A DNA stretch of 64,000 bases, taken from assembly GCF_036237275.1 (NCBI RefSeq), contig NZ_CP108352.1, positions 7,006,001 to 7,070,000 on the forward strand, written 5' to 3'. The translations under genes and the position numbers were made by a program. Below are positions 42,368 through 51,109 of the stretch, in pieces (position 1 is the stretch's first letter; every line of letters starts with the position of its first letter). A model generated the notes under the pieces. The model was not told where the DNA came from, searched no databases, and saw only the letters and a program-made list of their open reading frames with translations. This stretch comes from Streptomyces sp. NBC_01353 (GTDB lineage: Bacteria; Actinomycetota; Actinomycetes; Streptomycetales; Streptomycetaceae).

Positions 42368-42928
42368 ATGACGATTGAGCCGGAGCAGCAGATCGGAGTG
42401 GGGACGCAGGACGCGTTCCAGCGCCTGTGGACGCCTCACCGGATGGCGTACATCCAGGGCGAGAACAAGCCGACCGGGCCAGGGGCCGAGGACGGCTGTC
42501 CCTTCTGTTCGATCCCGGCGAAGTCGGACGAGGACGGGCTCGTGATCGCGCGCGGCGAGAAGGTGTACGCCGTGCTCAATCTCTACCCGTACAACGGCGG
42601 GCATCTGATGGTCGTGCCGTACCGCCACATCGCCGACTACACGGATCTCGACGCGGAGGAGACCGTCGAGCTCGGCGAGTTCACCAAGCGGGCGATGATC
42701 GCGCTGCGGTCCGCCTCCGGCGCGCACGGCTTCAACATCGGCATGAACCAGGGTTCGGTCGCGGGCGCCGGTATCGCCGCCCATCTGCACCAGCACGTGG
42801 TGCCCCGCTGGGGCGGCGACACCAACTTCATGCCGGTCGTCGGCCACACCAAGGTGCTGCCGCAGCTCCTCGCCGACACCCGCACCATGCTCGCCGCCGC
42901 CTGGCCGGCCTCGTCCGAGCTCGCCTGA
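42368..42928 (+). CDS. HIT-family nucleotide hydrolase/phosphorylase
   Basis: 186 residues from ATG 42368. TATGCT (42355-42360) ends 7 nt upstream and no ribosome site is seen, so it is leaderless. The zinc-type Cys pair DGCPFCSIP is followed by VYAVLNLYPYNGGHLMVVPYRH and the histidine triad AAHLHQHVVPRWGGDTNFM, as in Ap4A phosphorylase-like members. It cleaves dinucleoside polyphosphates or AMP conjugates. A HIT gene between thrS and pgsA is conserved in actinobacteria. Here the channel gene, a membrane-protein gene and an EF-G paralogue have been inserted around it. Confidence 0.93.
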   Translation: MTIEPEQQIGVGTQDAFQRLWTPHRMAYIQGENKPTGPGAEDGCPFCSIPAKSDEDGLVIARGEKVYAVLNLYPYNGGHLMVVPYRHIADYTDLDAEETVELGEFTKRAMIALRSASGAHGFNIGMNQGSVAGAGIAAHLHQHVVPRWGGDTNFMPVVGHTKVLPQLLADTRTMLAAAWPASSELA

Positions 42929-42983
42929 GGCGAGCCCGGACGCGCCCCGCCCCTGGGCACTCCGGCCCCCGGGCCCCCGGCGT

Positions 42984-44666
42984 CTACGCGTCGTAGACGT
43001 CGGCCTTCTTCGGGCCGGGCTCCTGGACCAAGCCGCTCAGGATCAGCGAGCGGTTGGTGAAGCGCTCGGTGTCCACGCCGTGCTCCTCGAGCACCTTGAT
43101 CGTCGCGGCGTGGACGGCGCGCATCACGGGTGTCGCCGTACGGATGGCGTCGTCGGCCATGAAGCGGTGCCGCCAGGGCTGTGCCGCCCAGGCGTGCCGC
43201 AGCCCGAAGGGCTCGGGCAGGACGAGCTTGCCGCCGAGGAAGTCCAGGATCGGCGGGAACCAGGTCAGCGGGGCGCGCACCGCCAGCCGCACCACCTCGT
43301 CGGTGTCGACCAGCGGCAGCTGGATCTCCCTGGTCTCCCAGAACCGGACGGTCTTGGAGACCTCCTTGGTCTTCGCCTTGGGCTTGGTGGTGAAGAGGGA
43401 GTGGACGGGTCCCAGGGCGTGGCCGGTGACCTCCACGCGCAGTGTGTGCAGCAGTGAGGTGACCGTGATCATCATGGTCAGGACCAACTGGCCGTCCCAG
43501 AGCGTGAACTGGACCCCGAGGTAGTGGCGATTGCCGCTGCCGAACTGCTGGTCGTTGCAGATGCGCTGTATCTCGTGCGGCTTCACCTGGAAATGGACGA
43601 TGTTCTCGCCGTCGGGACGGGCGACCTCGTCGGCACCCTCGCCGACCGGGGAGACGATCCAGTGCTTGACGGTCGGCTTGGGGAAACCGGTCTTGAGGGA
43701 GCCGCGCTCCAGAAGCGTGAGCTGGTCGTGGATCTTCCGAACGACGTCCCAGGCGCGGAAGTCGTGGATCTCCGTGCCCTCCTTGGGGACCAGCTCCTCG
43801 GCGAGCGTCCAGCTGCCCCAGCGCGTGCCCATGCCCAGTATTCCCTTGGGGCCCGCGTAGAAGACGACGTTGGACTGCTGCTCGGCGGTGAGCTTCTCCA
43901 GGTTCTGTCGGAGGGCCTCGGCCGCCTTCTCGGTCGGGTCCTGGGGTACGGCCTCGGGGACCTTGGCGCCGATGCCGCCGCCGCTCAGCAGGGCGGACCA
44001 GCGCTCGCGCAGATCCTTGGCCGTGGACTCGCAGACCCGCTTGGCGAGGAACCAGCCAACGATCGGGGCCACGATCATGGCCCGGAGATACAAGGACAGC
44101 ACCCCGTCGACGGGCAGCTTGATCATGACGATGGCGGCGAGCAGGCCGGCGCCGACCAGAAGAGCCGTGCCGACGGCGCTGGTGCGCTTGTTCTCCGTGC
44201 CGGCGACCATGCGGCGCAGCTGGATGACCCCGAGCCAGAGCAGCAGGCCGGGCAGGAAGAGGATGCCGAAGACCAGGGTGATCAGCGTCAGCCTGGTATC
44301 CCGCTGCTTGCGGATCCCGGTGGCGGCCAGGCAGTGCTCGACCACGGGCTGCGGTTCGGTGCCGAACGACTGGATCAGCGGCTTGCGGGCGCCGCCGAGC
44401 GTCCGTACCTGCACCGCCCGCGAGAAGGCTTCACCGAGGTCCGGACGGAAGAGCTTCTTCCACTTCCCTTCCTTGACCGTCGACTTGTGCCAGTCGTTGT
44501 TGGCGTTGAGGATCTCCTCGACCGGGCCGTCGCGGTACGCGGCGGAGGCGAGGGCGTGCGTGGCCGCCGTCTGTCCGTCGGAGCCCTGGAGGGGAATCTG
44601 CGCCCCGGGTCCGAAACTGCCCATCGTCACCTGATGCCCCCATCGCCGCGTGCCCGCGTGGTTCAC
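42984..44666 (-). CDS. Large membrane-associated protein of unknown function
   Basis: 560 residues from GTG 44666 (AGAGGGA upstream); ATG 44624 is a plausible later start. A hydrophilic N-terminus of ~125 residues precedes helices LITLVFGILFLPGLLLWLGVI, GTALLVGAGLLAAIVMI and LYLRAMIVAPIVGWFLA. The C-terminal ~340 residues are soluble with a mixed alpha/beta pattern (VVFYAGPKGILGMGTRWGSWTLAEELVPK, YLGVQFTLWDGQLVLTMMITVTS, LRVEVTGHALGP). No family is recognised. Position between the HIT gene and the EF-G paralogue is specific to the streptomycete version of this locus. Confidence 0.8.
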   Translation of the reverse strand: MNHAGTRRWGHQVTMGSFGPGAQIPLQGSDGQTAATHALASAAYRDGPVEEILNANNDWHKSTVKEGKWKKLFRPDLGEAFSRAVQVRTLGGARKPLIQSFGTEPQPVVEHCLAATGIRKQRDTRLTLITLVFGILFLPGLLLWLGVIQLRRMVAGTENKRTSAVGTALLVGAGLLAAIVMIKLPVDGVLSLYLRAMIVAPIVGWFLAKRVCESTAKDLRERWSALLSGGGIGAKVPEAVPQDPTEKAAEALRQNLEKLTAEQQSNVVFYAGPKGILGMGTRWGSWTLAEELVPKEGTEIHDFRAWDVVRKIHDQLTLLERGSLKTGFPKPTVKHWIVSPVGEGADEVARPDGENIVHFQVKPHEIQRICNDQQFGSGNRHYLGVQFTLWDGQLVLTMMITVTSLLHTLRVEVTGHALGPVHSLFTTKPKAKTKEVSKTVRFWETREIQLPLVDTDEVVRLAVRAPLTWFPPILDFLGGKLVLPEPFGLRHAWAAQPWRHRFMADDAIRTATPVMRAVHAATIKVLEEHGVDTERFTNRSLILSGLVQEPGPKKADVYDA

Positions 44667-44851
44667 CGCGTATCCCTCTGCGGCCTGTTCCCAACTACCG
44701 CGCCCCGCACACCTGCTGAGCTGGGCACCACAGCGTAGCCGGGTACCGGCGGATGCGTCACGGGTCGGCCGGATGCCGCCCGTCGGACGGGAGTCGGACG
44801 GGCGACATCCGGCCGTGGGGGAGGGGGTGAGAGAGACGGGGGAGGTGACTG

Positions 44852-44885
44852 GGGCCTGTCCGGCGGATCAGGGTCGGACAGGCCC
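44852..44885 (-). terminator. Terminator hairpin downstream of the EF-G-like gene
   Basis: GGGCCTGTCC (44852-44861) and GGACAGGCCC (44876-44885) form a perfect 10-bp stem with a 14-nt loop, just past the stop of the leftward gene. Confidence 0.7.
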
Positions 44886-44890
44886 TGGGC

Positions 44891-47092
44891 TCACTTCTCC
44901 GCCTGCCCGCGGATCTTGTCCGCGAGATGGGGCGGCATGGCCTCGTGACGGGCGTACGCGCGGTCGAAGCGGCCGGTGCCGTGCGAGACGGACCGGAGGT
45001 CGATCGCGTACCGGCCGATTTCGATCTCAGGGACCTCGGCGCGGACCAACGTCCGGCCGGGACCGGCCTGTTCGGTCCCGACGACCCGTCCGCGCCGCCC
45101 CGACAGATCGCTCATCACCGGCCCCACGTACTCGTCGGGGACGAGGACCTGGACCTCGGCCACCGGCTCCAGAAGCTGGATGCTCGCCTCGGCTGCCGCC
45201 TCGCGCAGCGCGAGCGCGCCCGCCGTCTGGAAGGCGGCGTCGGAGGAGTCGACCGAGTGGGCCTTGCCGTCGCGCAGCGTGATCCGCACGTCGACCAGCG
45301 GATATCCGGCGGCGACCCCGCGCGCGGCCTGGGCGCGTACCCCCTTCTCGACGGAGGGGATGAACTGGCGCGGCACCGCCCCGCCCACCACCTTGTCGAC
45401 GAACTCGATGCCGCTGCCCGGGGGAAGCGGCTCCACGTCGATCTCGCAGATCGCGTACTGGCCGTGTCCGCCGGACTGCTTCACATGCCGGCCCCGGCCG
45501 GCCGACGGCCCGCCGAAGGTCTCACGGAGCGACACCTTGTGCGGCACCGCGTCCACTTGCACTCCGTACCGGTGGCGCAGCCGCTCCAGGGCCACGTCCA
45601 TATGGGCTTCGCCGAGACACCACAGCACGACCTGACGGGTGTCCTGATTCTGCTCCAGGCGCATGGTGGGGTCCTCGGCGACGAGCCGGGCCAGGCCCTG
45701 GGAGAGCCGGTCCTCGTCTGCCTTGCTGTGCGCCTCGATCGCGAGCGGCAGCAGCGGATCGGGCATCGTCCAGGGCTCCATCAGGAGCGGGTCGTCCTTG
45801 GCGGAGAGGGTGTCACCGGTCTCCGCGCGGCCGAGCTTGGCGACACAGGCGAGATCGCCCGCGATGACCCGGTTGAGCGTGCGCTGCTGCTTGCCGAAGG
45901 GCGAGGTCAGCGCGCCGACCCGCTCGTCGACATCGTGGTCCTCGTGACCCCGGTCGGTCAGCCCGTGCCCCGAGACATGGACGGTCTCGTCGGGGCGCAG
46001 GGTGCCGGAGAAGACCCGGACCAGCGAGATCCGGCCGACATAGGGGTCGGAGGCGGTTTTCACGACCTCCGCGACGAGCGGACCGTCGGGGTCGCAGGTG
46101 ACCGCCGGCCGCGGGACGCCGTCGGGAGTGGTGACGGCGGGCGCCTCGCGCTCCAGCGGGGTGGGGAAGCCGCCGGTGATCAGTTCGAGCAGCTCGACGG
46201 TGCCGAGCCCCTGCTTACCGCTGTCCGCGGCGGGCGCCGCGGCCAGCACCGGATGGAACGTGCCACGGGCGACGGCCTTCTCCAGGTCGTCGATGAGCGA
46301 CTTGATGTCGATCTCCTCGCCGCCGAGATACCGGTCCATGAGGGTCTCGTCCTCGCTCTCCGCGATGATCCCCTCGATCAGCCGGTTACGGGCCTCCGCG
46401 AGCAGCTCCTGCTGACCGCCGTCCGGCGGATTCTCCTGCTGTACGCCCGTGGAGTAGTCGAAGATCCGCTCCGAGAGCAGTCCGACCAAGCCGGTGGTCG
46501 GGGCGTGGCCGTCCGGCGCCTCGGGGCCGTGGACGGGCAGATAGAGCGGGAGTACGGCATCGGGGTCGTCGCCGCCGAAGATCGAGGAGCAGACGGCGGT
46601 CAGCTCGTCGAAGCCGGTGCGAGCCGTGTCCAGGTGAGTGACGACGATGGCGCGGGGCATTCCGACCGCCGCGCACTCCTCCCAGACCATGCGGGTCGAC
46701 CCCGCGATCGCGTCGGCCTCCTGGGCGGCCGAGACGACGAAGAGGGCCGCGTCCGCCGCGCGCAGACCGGCCCTCAGCTCCCCGACGAAGTCGGCATATC
46801 CCGGGGTGTCGAGGAGATTGATCTTGCACCCGCCCCATTCGAGGGGGACGAGGGAGAGCTGTACGGAACGTTGCTGGCGGTGCTCGATCTCGTCGTAGTC
46901 GGAGACCGTTCCGCCGTCCTCGACGCGCCCTGCCCGGTTGACCGCCCCCGCGGTCAGCGCGAGCGCCTCGACGAGCGTCGTCTTTCCCGATCCGCTGTGG
47001 CCGACCAGCACCACGTTCCGTACGGCCGAGGGCCGGTCGGCCGTTGGAGCCCTGCCGGCGGCTCCGGAGTGTGCGTTCGCCTTGTCGCCCAT
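44891..47092 (-). CDS. EF-G-like translational GTPase (FusA2 type)
   Basis: 733 residues from ATG 47092 with GGGAGGAAC upstream. G1 is GHSGSGKTTLVEAL (about residues 31-44) and G3 DTPGYADF. The G4 position reads VVTHLDTAR, with Thr-His in place of the canonical Asn-Lys of NKxD, and the switch I region reads RSVQLS rather than RGITI. EF-G domains II-V follow in order, ending with the domain IV/V blocks QFIPSVEKGVRAQAARG and VQVLVPDEYVGPVMSDLSGRRGRV. It is shorter in the G' region and probably not the housekeeping EF-G. A stress or ribosome-recycling role is inferred from paralogues. Confidence 0.9.
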   Translation of the reverse strand: MGDKANAHSGAAGRAPTADRPSAVRNVVLVGHSGSGKTTLVEALALTAGAVNRAGRVEDGGTVSDYDEIEHRQQRSVQLSLVPLEWGGCKINLLDTPGYADFVGELRAGLRAADAALFVVSAAQEADAIAGSTRMVWEECAAVGMPRAIVVTHLDTARTGFDELTAVCSSIFGGDDPDAVLPLYLPVHGPEAPDGHAPTTGLVGLLSERIFDYSTGVQQENPPDGGQQELLAEARNRLIEGIIAESEDETLMDRYLGGEEIDIKSLIDDLEKAVARGTFHPVLAAAPAADSGKQGLGTVELLELITGGFPTPLEREAPAVTTPDGVPRPAVTCDPDGPLVAEVVKTASDPYVGRISLVRVFSGTLRPDETVHVSGHGLTDRGHEDHDVDERVGALTSPFGKQQRTLNRVIAGDLACVAKLGRAETGDTLSAKDDPLLMEPWTMPDPLLPLAIEAHSKADEDRLSQGLARLVAEDPTMRLEQNQDTRQVVLWCLGEAHMDVALERLRHRYGVQVDAVPHKVSLRETFGGPSAGRGRHVKQSGGHGQYAICEIDVEPLPPGSGIEFVDKVVGGAVPRQFIPSVEKGVRAQAARGVAAGYPLVDVRITLRDGKAHSVDSSDAAFQTAGALALREAAAEASIQLLEPVAEVQVLVPDEYVGPVMSDLSGRRGRVVGTEQAGPGRTLVRAEVPEIEIGRYAIDLRSVSHGTGRFDRAYARHEAMPPHLADKIRGQAEK

Positions 47093-47373
47093 GGTCTGTT
47101 CCTCCCGATCGCTTGCACCGGTCGCGCGGCGTGGGCCGCCTGTACGGTGCGGCGGGGCGCGGGCGCGAGGGAGTCGGCGCGGGAGGGGATCGCGTGCAGC
47201 TCCGGCGATGCCCGCGGTGGTCCTTCGAGCTTTGCACCGACGTCAGGGCGCGTCCATACGTCGTACACGACGCGACAGGGCGGGTGGCCGACGGAACGGC
47301 AGGGTGGTCCTGGCTACGATGGGCGGGCCGGTGGTCGTAGGGGCCGCGCGGCCCACCGAACCTCGGGAAGGCC

Positions 47374-48042
47374 ATGCTGAACAAGTACGCGCGTGCATTT
47401 TTTACGCGTGTCCTCACACCGTTCGCCGCGTTTCTGCTTCGCCGGGGCGTCAGCCCCGACGCGGTCACGCTCATCGGCACGGCCGGAGTGATGGCGGGTG
47501 CACTGGTCTTCTTCCCCAGGGGAGAGTTCTTCTGGGGCACGATCGTCATCACGCTCTTCGTCTTCTCCGACCTCGTCGACGGCAACATGGCCCGGCAGGC
47601 CGGGATCTCCAGCCGGTGGGGCGCGTTCCTCGACTCGACCCTCGACCGGGTCGCCGACGGCGCCATCTTCGGTGGCTTCGCGCTCTGGTACGCGGGTACG
47701 GGCAACGACAACGTGCTGTGCGCGGTCTCCATCTTCTGCCTGGCCAGCGGCCAGGTCGTCTCGTACACCAAGGCGCGTGGTGAATCGATTGGCCTGCCGG
47801 TCGCGGTCAACGGCCTGGTGGAACGGGCCGAGCGGCTGGTGATCTCACTGGTCGCCGCGGGTCTCGCCGGACTGCACGCCTTCGGCGTGCCCGGCATCGA
47901 CGTGCTGCTGCCGATCGCGCTGTGGATCGTCGCCGTGGGCTCCGCGGTGACGCTGGGGCAGCGCGTGGTGACGGTACGACGGGAGTCGGCGGAGGCGGAC
48001 GCGGCCGCGTCCGCCGCAGGGGGGAACGAGGCGACGTCATGA
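47374..48042 (+). CDS. pgsA: CDP-alcohol phosphatidyltransferase, phosphatidylinositol-phosphate synthase type
   Basis: 222 residues from ATG 47374 (GGGAAGG close upstream; TACGAT at 47315-47320 is a possible -10). Six hydrophobic helices and the complete family motif D-x2-DG-x2-AR-x8-G-x3-D-x3-D in SDLVDGNMARQAGISSRWGAF and LDSTLDRVADG. In actinobacteria the enzyme at this locus joins CDP-diacylglycerol to inositol-1-phosphate, giving PI-phosphate, the precursor of phosphatidylinositol and its mannosides. It overlaps the acyltransferase gene by ATGA and heads a three-gene operon. Confidence 0.94.
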   Translation: MLNKYARAFFTRVLTPFAAFLLRRGVSPDAVTLIGTAGVMAGALVFFPRGEFFWGTIVITLFVFSDLVDGNMARQAGISSRWGAFLDSTLDRVADGAIFGGFALWYAGTGNDNVLCAVSIFCLASGQVVSYTKARGESIGLPVAVNGLVERAERLVISLVAAGLAGLHAFGVPGIDVLLPIALWIVAVGSAVTLGQRVVTVRRESAEADAAASAAGGNEATS

Positions 48043-48965
48043 GTGGCGCGAGTGGGATGAAGGACCGGCTGACCGACGGGCTGTACGGGCTCGGCTGGTC
48101 GACCGTGAAGAAACTGCCGGAGCCCGTGGCGACGGGGCTCGGCCGGCGGATCGCCGACTACGCCTGGAAGCGGCGCGGCAAGAGCGTGCTGCGCCTGGAG
48201 TCCAACCTCGCGCGCGTGGTCCCCGACGCCACACCCGAGCGGCTCGCCGAGCTGTCGAAGGCCGGGATGCGCTCGTACATGCGGTACTGGATGGAGTCCT
48301 TCCGGCTGCCGACCTGGACCAAGGAACGCGTCGACGACGGCTTCGACATCAAGGACGTCCACCTTCTGAAGGACGGCCTGGCCTCGGGGCGCGGCGTCAT
48401 CCTCGCGCTGCCGCACCTGGCCAACTGGGACCTCGCGGGCGTGTGGGTGACCCGCTCGCTCGGCGTGCCCTTCACCACGGTCGCGGAGCGGCTCAAGCCG
48501 GAGACGCTGTACGACCGCTTCGTCGCCTACCGCGAGTCGCTGGGCATGGAGGTCCTGCCGCACACCGGCGGATCCGCCTTCGGCACGCTGGCGCGGCGGC
48601 TGCGGGCCGGTGGCCTGATCTGTCTGGTCGCAGACCGCGACCTCTCCGCCTCCGGCATCGAGGTCAAGTTCTTCGGCGAGACGGCGCGCATGCCGGCCGG
48701 TCCGGCGATGCTCGCCCAGCAGACGGGCGCGCTGCTGCTGCCCGTGACCCTCTGGTACGACGACACCCCGGTCATGAAGGGGCGGGTGCACGCACCGATC
48801 GACGTACCCGAGACAGGTACCCGGGTTGAAAAGACGTCCCTGATGACACAGGCGCTGGCCGATGCCTTCGCCGGCGGTATCGCGGACCATCCGGAGGACT
48901 GGCACATGCTGCAACGACTGTGGCTCGCGGACCTGGAGGAGCGCGGGGAGGAAGGGCGGACGTGA
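48039..48965 (+). CDS. patA: Phosphatidylinositol mannoside acyltransferase (LpxL/HtrB fold)
   Basis: 308 residues, coupled to pgsA by ATGA. The lipid A acyltransferase-like fold is shown by the catalytic HX4D in LALPHLANWDLAG and by LVADRDLSASGIEVKFFGE, followed by PAGPAMLAQQTGALLLPV. In mycobacteria the gene in this position, between pgsA and pimA, acylates the mannose of PIM1/PIM2 at the cytoplasmic side of the membrane. The same role is inferred from the conserved order. It overlaps pimA by GTGA. Confidence 0.92.
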   Translation: MSGASGMKDRLTDGLYGLGWSTVKKLPEPVATGLGRRIADYAWKRRGKSVLRLESNLARVVPDATPERLAELSKAGMRSYMRYWMESFRLPTWTKERVDDGFDIKDVHLLKDGLASGRGVILALPHLANWDLAGVWVTRSLGVPFTTVAERLKPETLYDRFVAYRESLGMEVLPHTGGSAFGTLARRLRAGGLICLVADRDLSASGIEVKFFGETARMPAGPAMLAQQTGALLLPVTLWYDDTPVMKGRVHAPIDVPETGTRVEKTSLMTQALADAFAGGIADHPEDWHMLQRLWLADLEERGEEGRT

Positions 48966-50170
48966 AGATCGGCATCGTCTGCCCGTACTCCTGGGACGTA
49001 CCGGGCGGCGTCCAGTTCCACATCCGCGACCTGGCGGAGCACCTGATCCGGCTGGGTCACGAGGTGTCCGTCCTCGCGCCCGCCGACGACGAGACGCCAC
49101 TGCCGCCGTACGTCGTCTCGGCGGGGCGGGCCGTGCCGGTGCCGTACAACGGCTCGGTGGCCCGGCTCAACTTCGGCTTCCTGTCGGCGGCGCGCGTGCG
49201 GCGCTGGCTGCACGACGGCACCTTCGACGTCATCCACATCCACGAGCCGGCCTCGCCCTCGCTCGGGCTGCTGAGCTGCTGGGCGGCACAGGGGCCGATC
49301 GTGGCCACCTTCCACACCTCGAACCCGCGCTCACGGGCGATGATCGCGGCCTACCCGATCCTGCAACCCGCCCTGGAGAAGATCAGTGCGCGGATCGCGG
49401 TGAGCGAGTACGCGCGCCGCACGCTGGTCGAGCATCTGGGCGGCGACGCCGTCGTCATTCCCAACGGCGTCGACGTGGACTTCTTCGCGCGGGCCGAGCC
49501 GAAGGAGGAGTGGCAGACAGAAGGGGCGCGAAGCTCCGGCGAGGGCGGTGGTGAGCGACGGGGGGGCACGCTGGGGTTCATCGGCCGGATCGACGAACCG
49601 CGCAAGGGCCTCCCGGTCCTGATGAAGGCCCTGCCGAAGATCCTCGCCGAGCGGCCGGAGACCCGTCTCCTGGTCGCCGGGCGCGGCGACGAGGAGGAGG
49701 CGGTGGCCTCGCTGCCGCGGGAGATGCGGTCGCGCGTCGAGTTCCTCGGGATGGTCAGCGACGAGGACAAGGCGCGACTGCTGCGCAGCGTCGACGTCTA
49801 CGTGGCGCCGAACACGGGTGGCGAGAGCTTCGGGATCATCCTGGTCGAGGCGCTGTCGGCGGGAGCGCCGGTCCTCGCCTCGGACCTGGACGCGTTCGCC
49901 CAGGTCCTCGACCAGGGAGCGGCGGGCGAGCTGTTCGCCAACGAGGACGCGGACGCGCTGGCCGATGCGGCGATCCGGCTGCTCGGGGACGAGGTACGGC
50001 GCGACGAGCTGCGCAAGCGCGGCAGCGCGCACGTACGGCGCTTCGACTGGTCGACGGTGGGCGCGGACATCCTCGCGGTCTACGAGACGGTGACGGACGG
50101 CGCGGCCTCGGTGGCGACGGACGAACGCACGGGGCTGCGGGCCAGGTTCGGTCTGGCGTCGAGGGACTGA
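48962..50170 (+). CDS. pimA: Phosphatidylinositol alpha-mannosyltransferase
   Basis: 402 residues from GTG 48962, coupled to patA. GT4 glycosyltransferase with the N-terminal acceptor domain (IGIVCPYSWDVPGGVQFHIRDLAEHL), HIHEPASPSL and FHTSNP, then the C-terminal GDP-mannose domain with GFIGRIDEPRKGLPVLMKAL and the E-x7-E motif in GESFGIILVEAL. It adds the first mannose to phosphatidylinositol. Compared with mycobacterial PimA there is an extra hydrophilic Glu/Gly-rich insert (about residues 183-202) just before the GFIGR strand, at the interdomain hinge. Confidence 0.94.
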   Translation: MKIGIVCPYSWDVPGGVQFHIRDLAEHLIRLGHEVSVLAPADDETPLPPYVVSAGRAVPVPYNGSVARLNFGFLSAARVRRWLHDGTFDVIHIHEPASPSLGLLSCWAAQGPIVATFHTSNPRSRAMIAAYPILQPALEKISARIAVSEYARRTLVEHLGGDAVVIPNGVDVDFFARAEPKEEWQTEGARSSGEGGGERRGGTLGFIGRIDEPRKGLPVLMKALPKILAERPETRLLVAGRGDEEEAVASLPREMRSRVEFLGMVSDEDKARLLRSVDVYVAPNTGGESFGIILVEALSAGAPVLASDLDAFAQVLDQGAAGELFANEDADALADAAIRLLGDEVRRDELRKRGSAHVRRFDWSTVGADILAVYETVTDGAASVATDERTGLRARFGLASRD

Positions 50171-50267
50171 GCGGGCTTCGGGGCCTGGGAGTCCGGCCGA
50201 CCCAGGACCCGGCCCGGTCCTCAGCGGGTGCGGCCGGCCGAAGAGTCGGGGCGGGCCCCACGCGCGC

Positions 50268-50399
50268 GTGGAGCCGGTGACCGCCGGGCAGACGTACGAC
50301 TTCGCGGCCGAGTTCGGTGTCCCGTACCGCCCCTGGCTCGACCGGCTCGACGCTCTCCGACGGGCGGACGGCAACGGTCCGGTTCGCCCACGACCGTGA
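50268..50399 (+). CDS. Short possible coding frame or gene remnant
   Basis: GTG 50268 to TGA 50399, 43 residues, with good streptomycete codon bias over TAGQTYDFAAEFGVPYRPWL and DRLDALRRADG. No ribosome site or promoter is evident. It may be a decayed gene between pimA and the next gene; mycobacteria carry a NUDIX gene around this position. Weak call. Confidence 0.3.
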   Translation: MEPVTAGQTYDFAAEFGVPYRPWLDRLDALRRADGNGPVRPRP

Positions 50400-50444
50400 C
50401 CTGTGGGAAGGGGGCCTGCCACCGCGACGGTAGCCTGTGCGCCC

Positions 50445-50987
50445 GTGACCGAAACCCTGATCTGGACCGTCGTCGCGCTCATCGCGATCGGCCTGTACCT
50501 CAGCTGGACCGCCGGGCGGCTCGACCGGCTGCACGCGCGGATCGACGCGGCCCGCGCCGCCCTCGACGCCCAGCTGCTCCGCCGGGCCTCGGTCGCCCAG
50601 GAACTGGCCACGTCCGGGGTCCTCGACCCGGCCGCCTCGATCGTGCTCTACGAGGCCGCGCACGCCGCCCGGCAGGCCGAGGAGGACCAGCGCGAGGTCG
50701 CGGAGAGCGAGCTGAGCCAGGCCCTGCGCGCCGTGTTCGGGGAGCCTGAGCAGGTCGAGGCGGTACGGGCGGCCCCCGGCGGCGAGGAGGCCGCCAACGA
50801 GCTCGCGGCAGCCGTCCGCCGCGTGCCGATGGCCCGCAGGTTCCACAACGACGCCGTACGCGCCGCCCGAGCCCTGCGCCGCCACCGCACGGTGCGCTGG
50901 TTCCGGCTTGCCGGTCACGCTCCGTTCCCGCTGGCCTTCGAAATGGACGACGAACCGCCCGTCGCCCTTGCCGATCGCCCGGCCTGA
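50445..50987 (+). CDS. Membrane-anchored LemA-like protein
   Basis: 180 residues from GTG 50445; TAGCCT (50431-50436) ends 8 nt upstream and no ribosome site is visible. A single N-terminal helix ([20 protein letters not shown]) is followed by a long amphipathic helical domain ([31 protein letters not shown], read from its start), which resembles LemA proteins, whose soluble part faces outside. The C-terminus is Arg-rich. Function unknown. The gene lies upstream of pdxS but has its own promoter-like hexamer. Confidence 0.8.
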   Translation: MTETLIWTVVALIAIGLYLSWTAGRLDRLHARIDAARAALDAQLLRRASVAQELATSGVLDPAASIVLYEAAHAARQAEEDQREVAESELSQALRAVFGEPEQVEAVRAAPGGEEAANELAAAVRRVPMARRFHNDAVRAARALRRHRTVRWFRLAGHAPFPLAFEMDDEPPVALADRPA

Positions 50988-51109
50988 CCCCCGTAACCTG
51001 CGAAAACAGCGAAAACGATCCACCGCCTACGCATTGGCCCTTGATGTGGACTGGTGGTGGCCTGTTTCCTCACTCTTGTCTCAACACCGCTTTCCCGAGT
51101 GAGGTCCCC

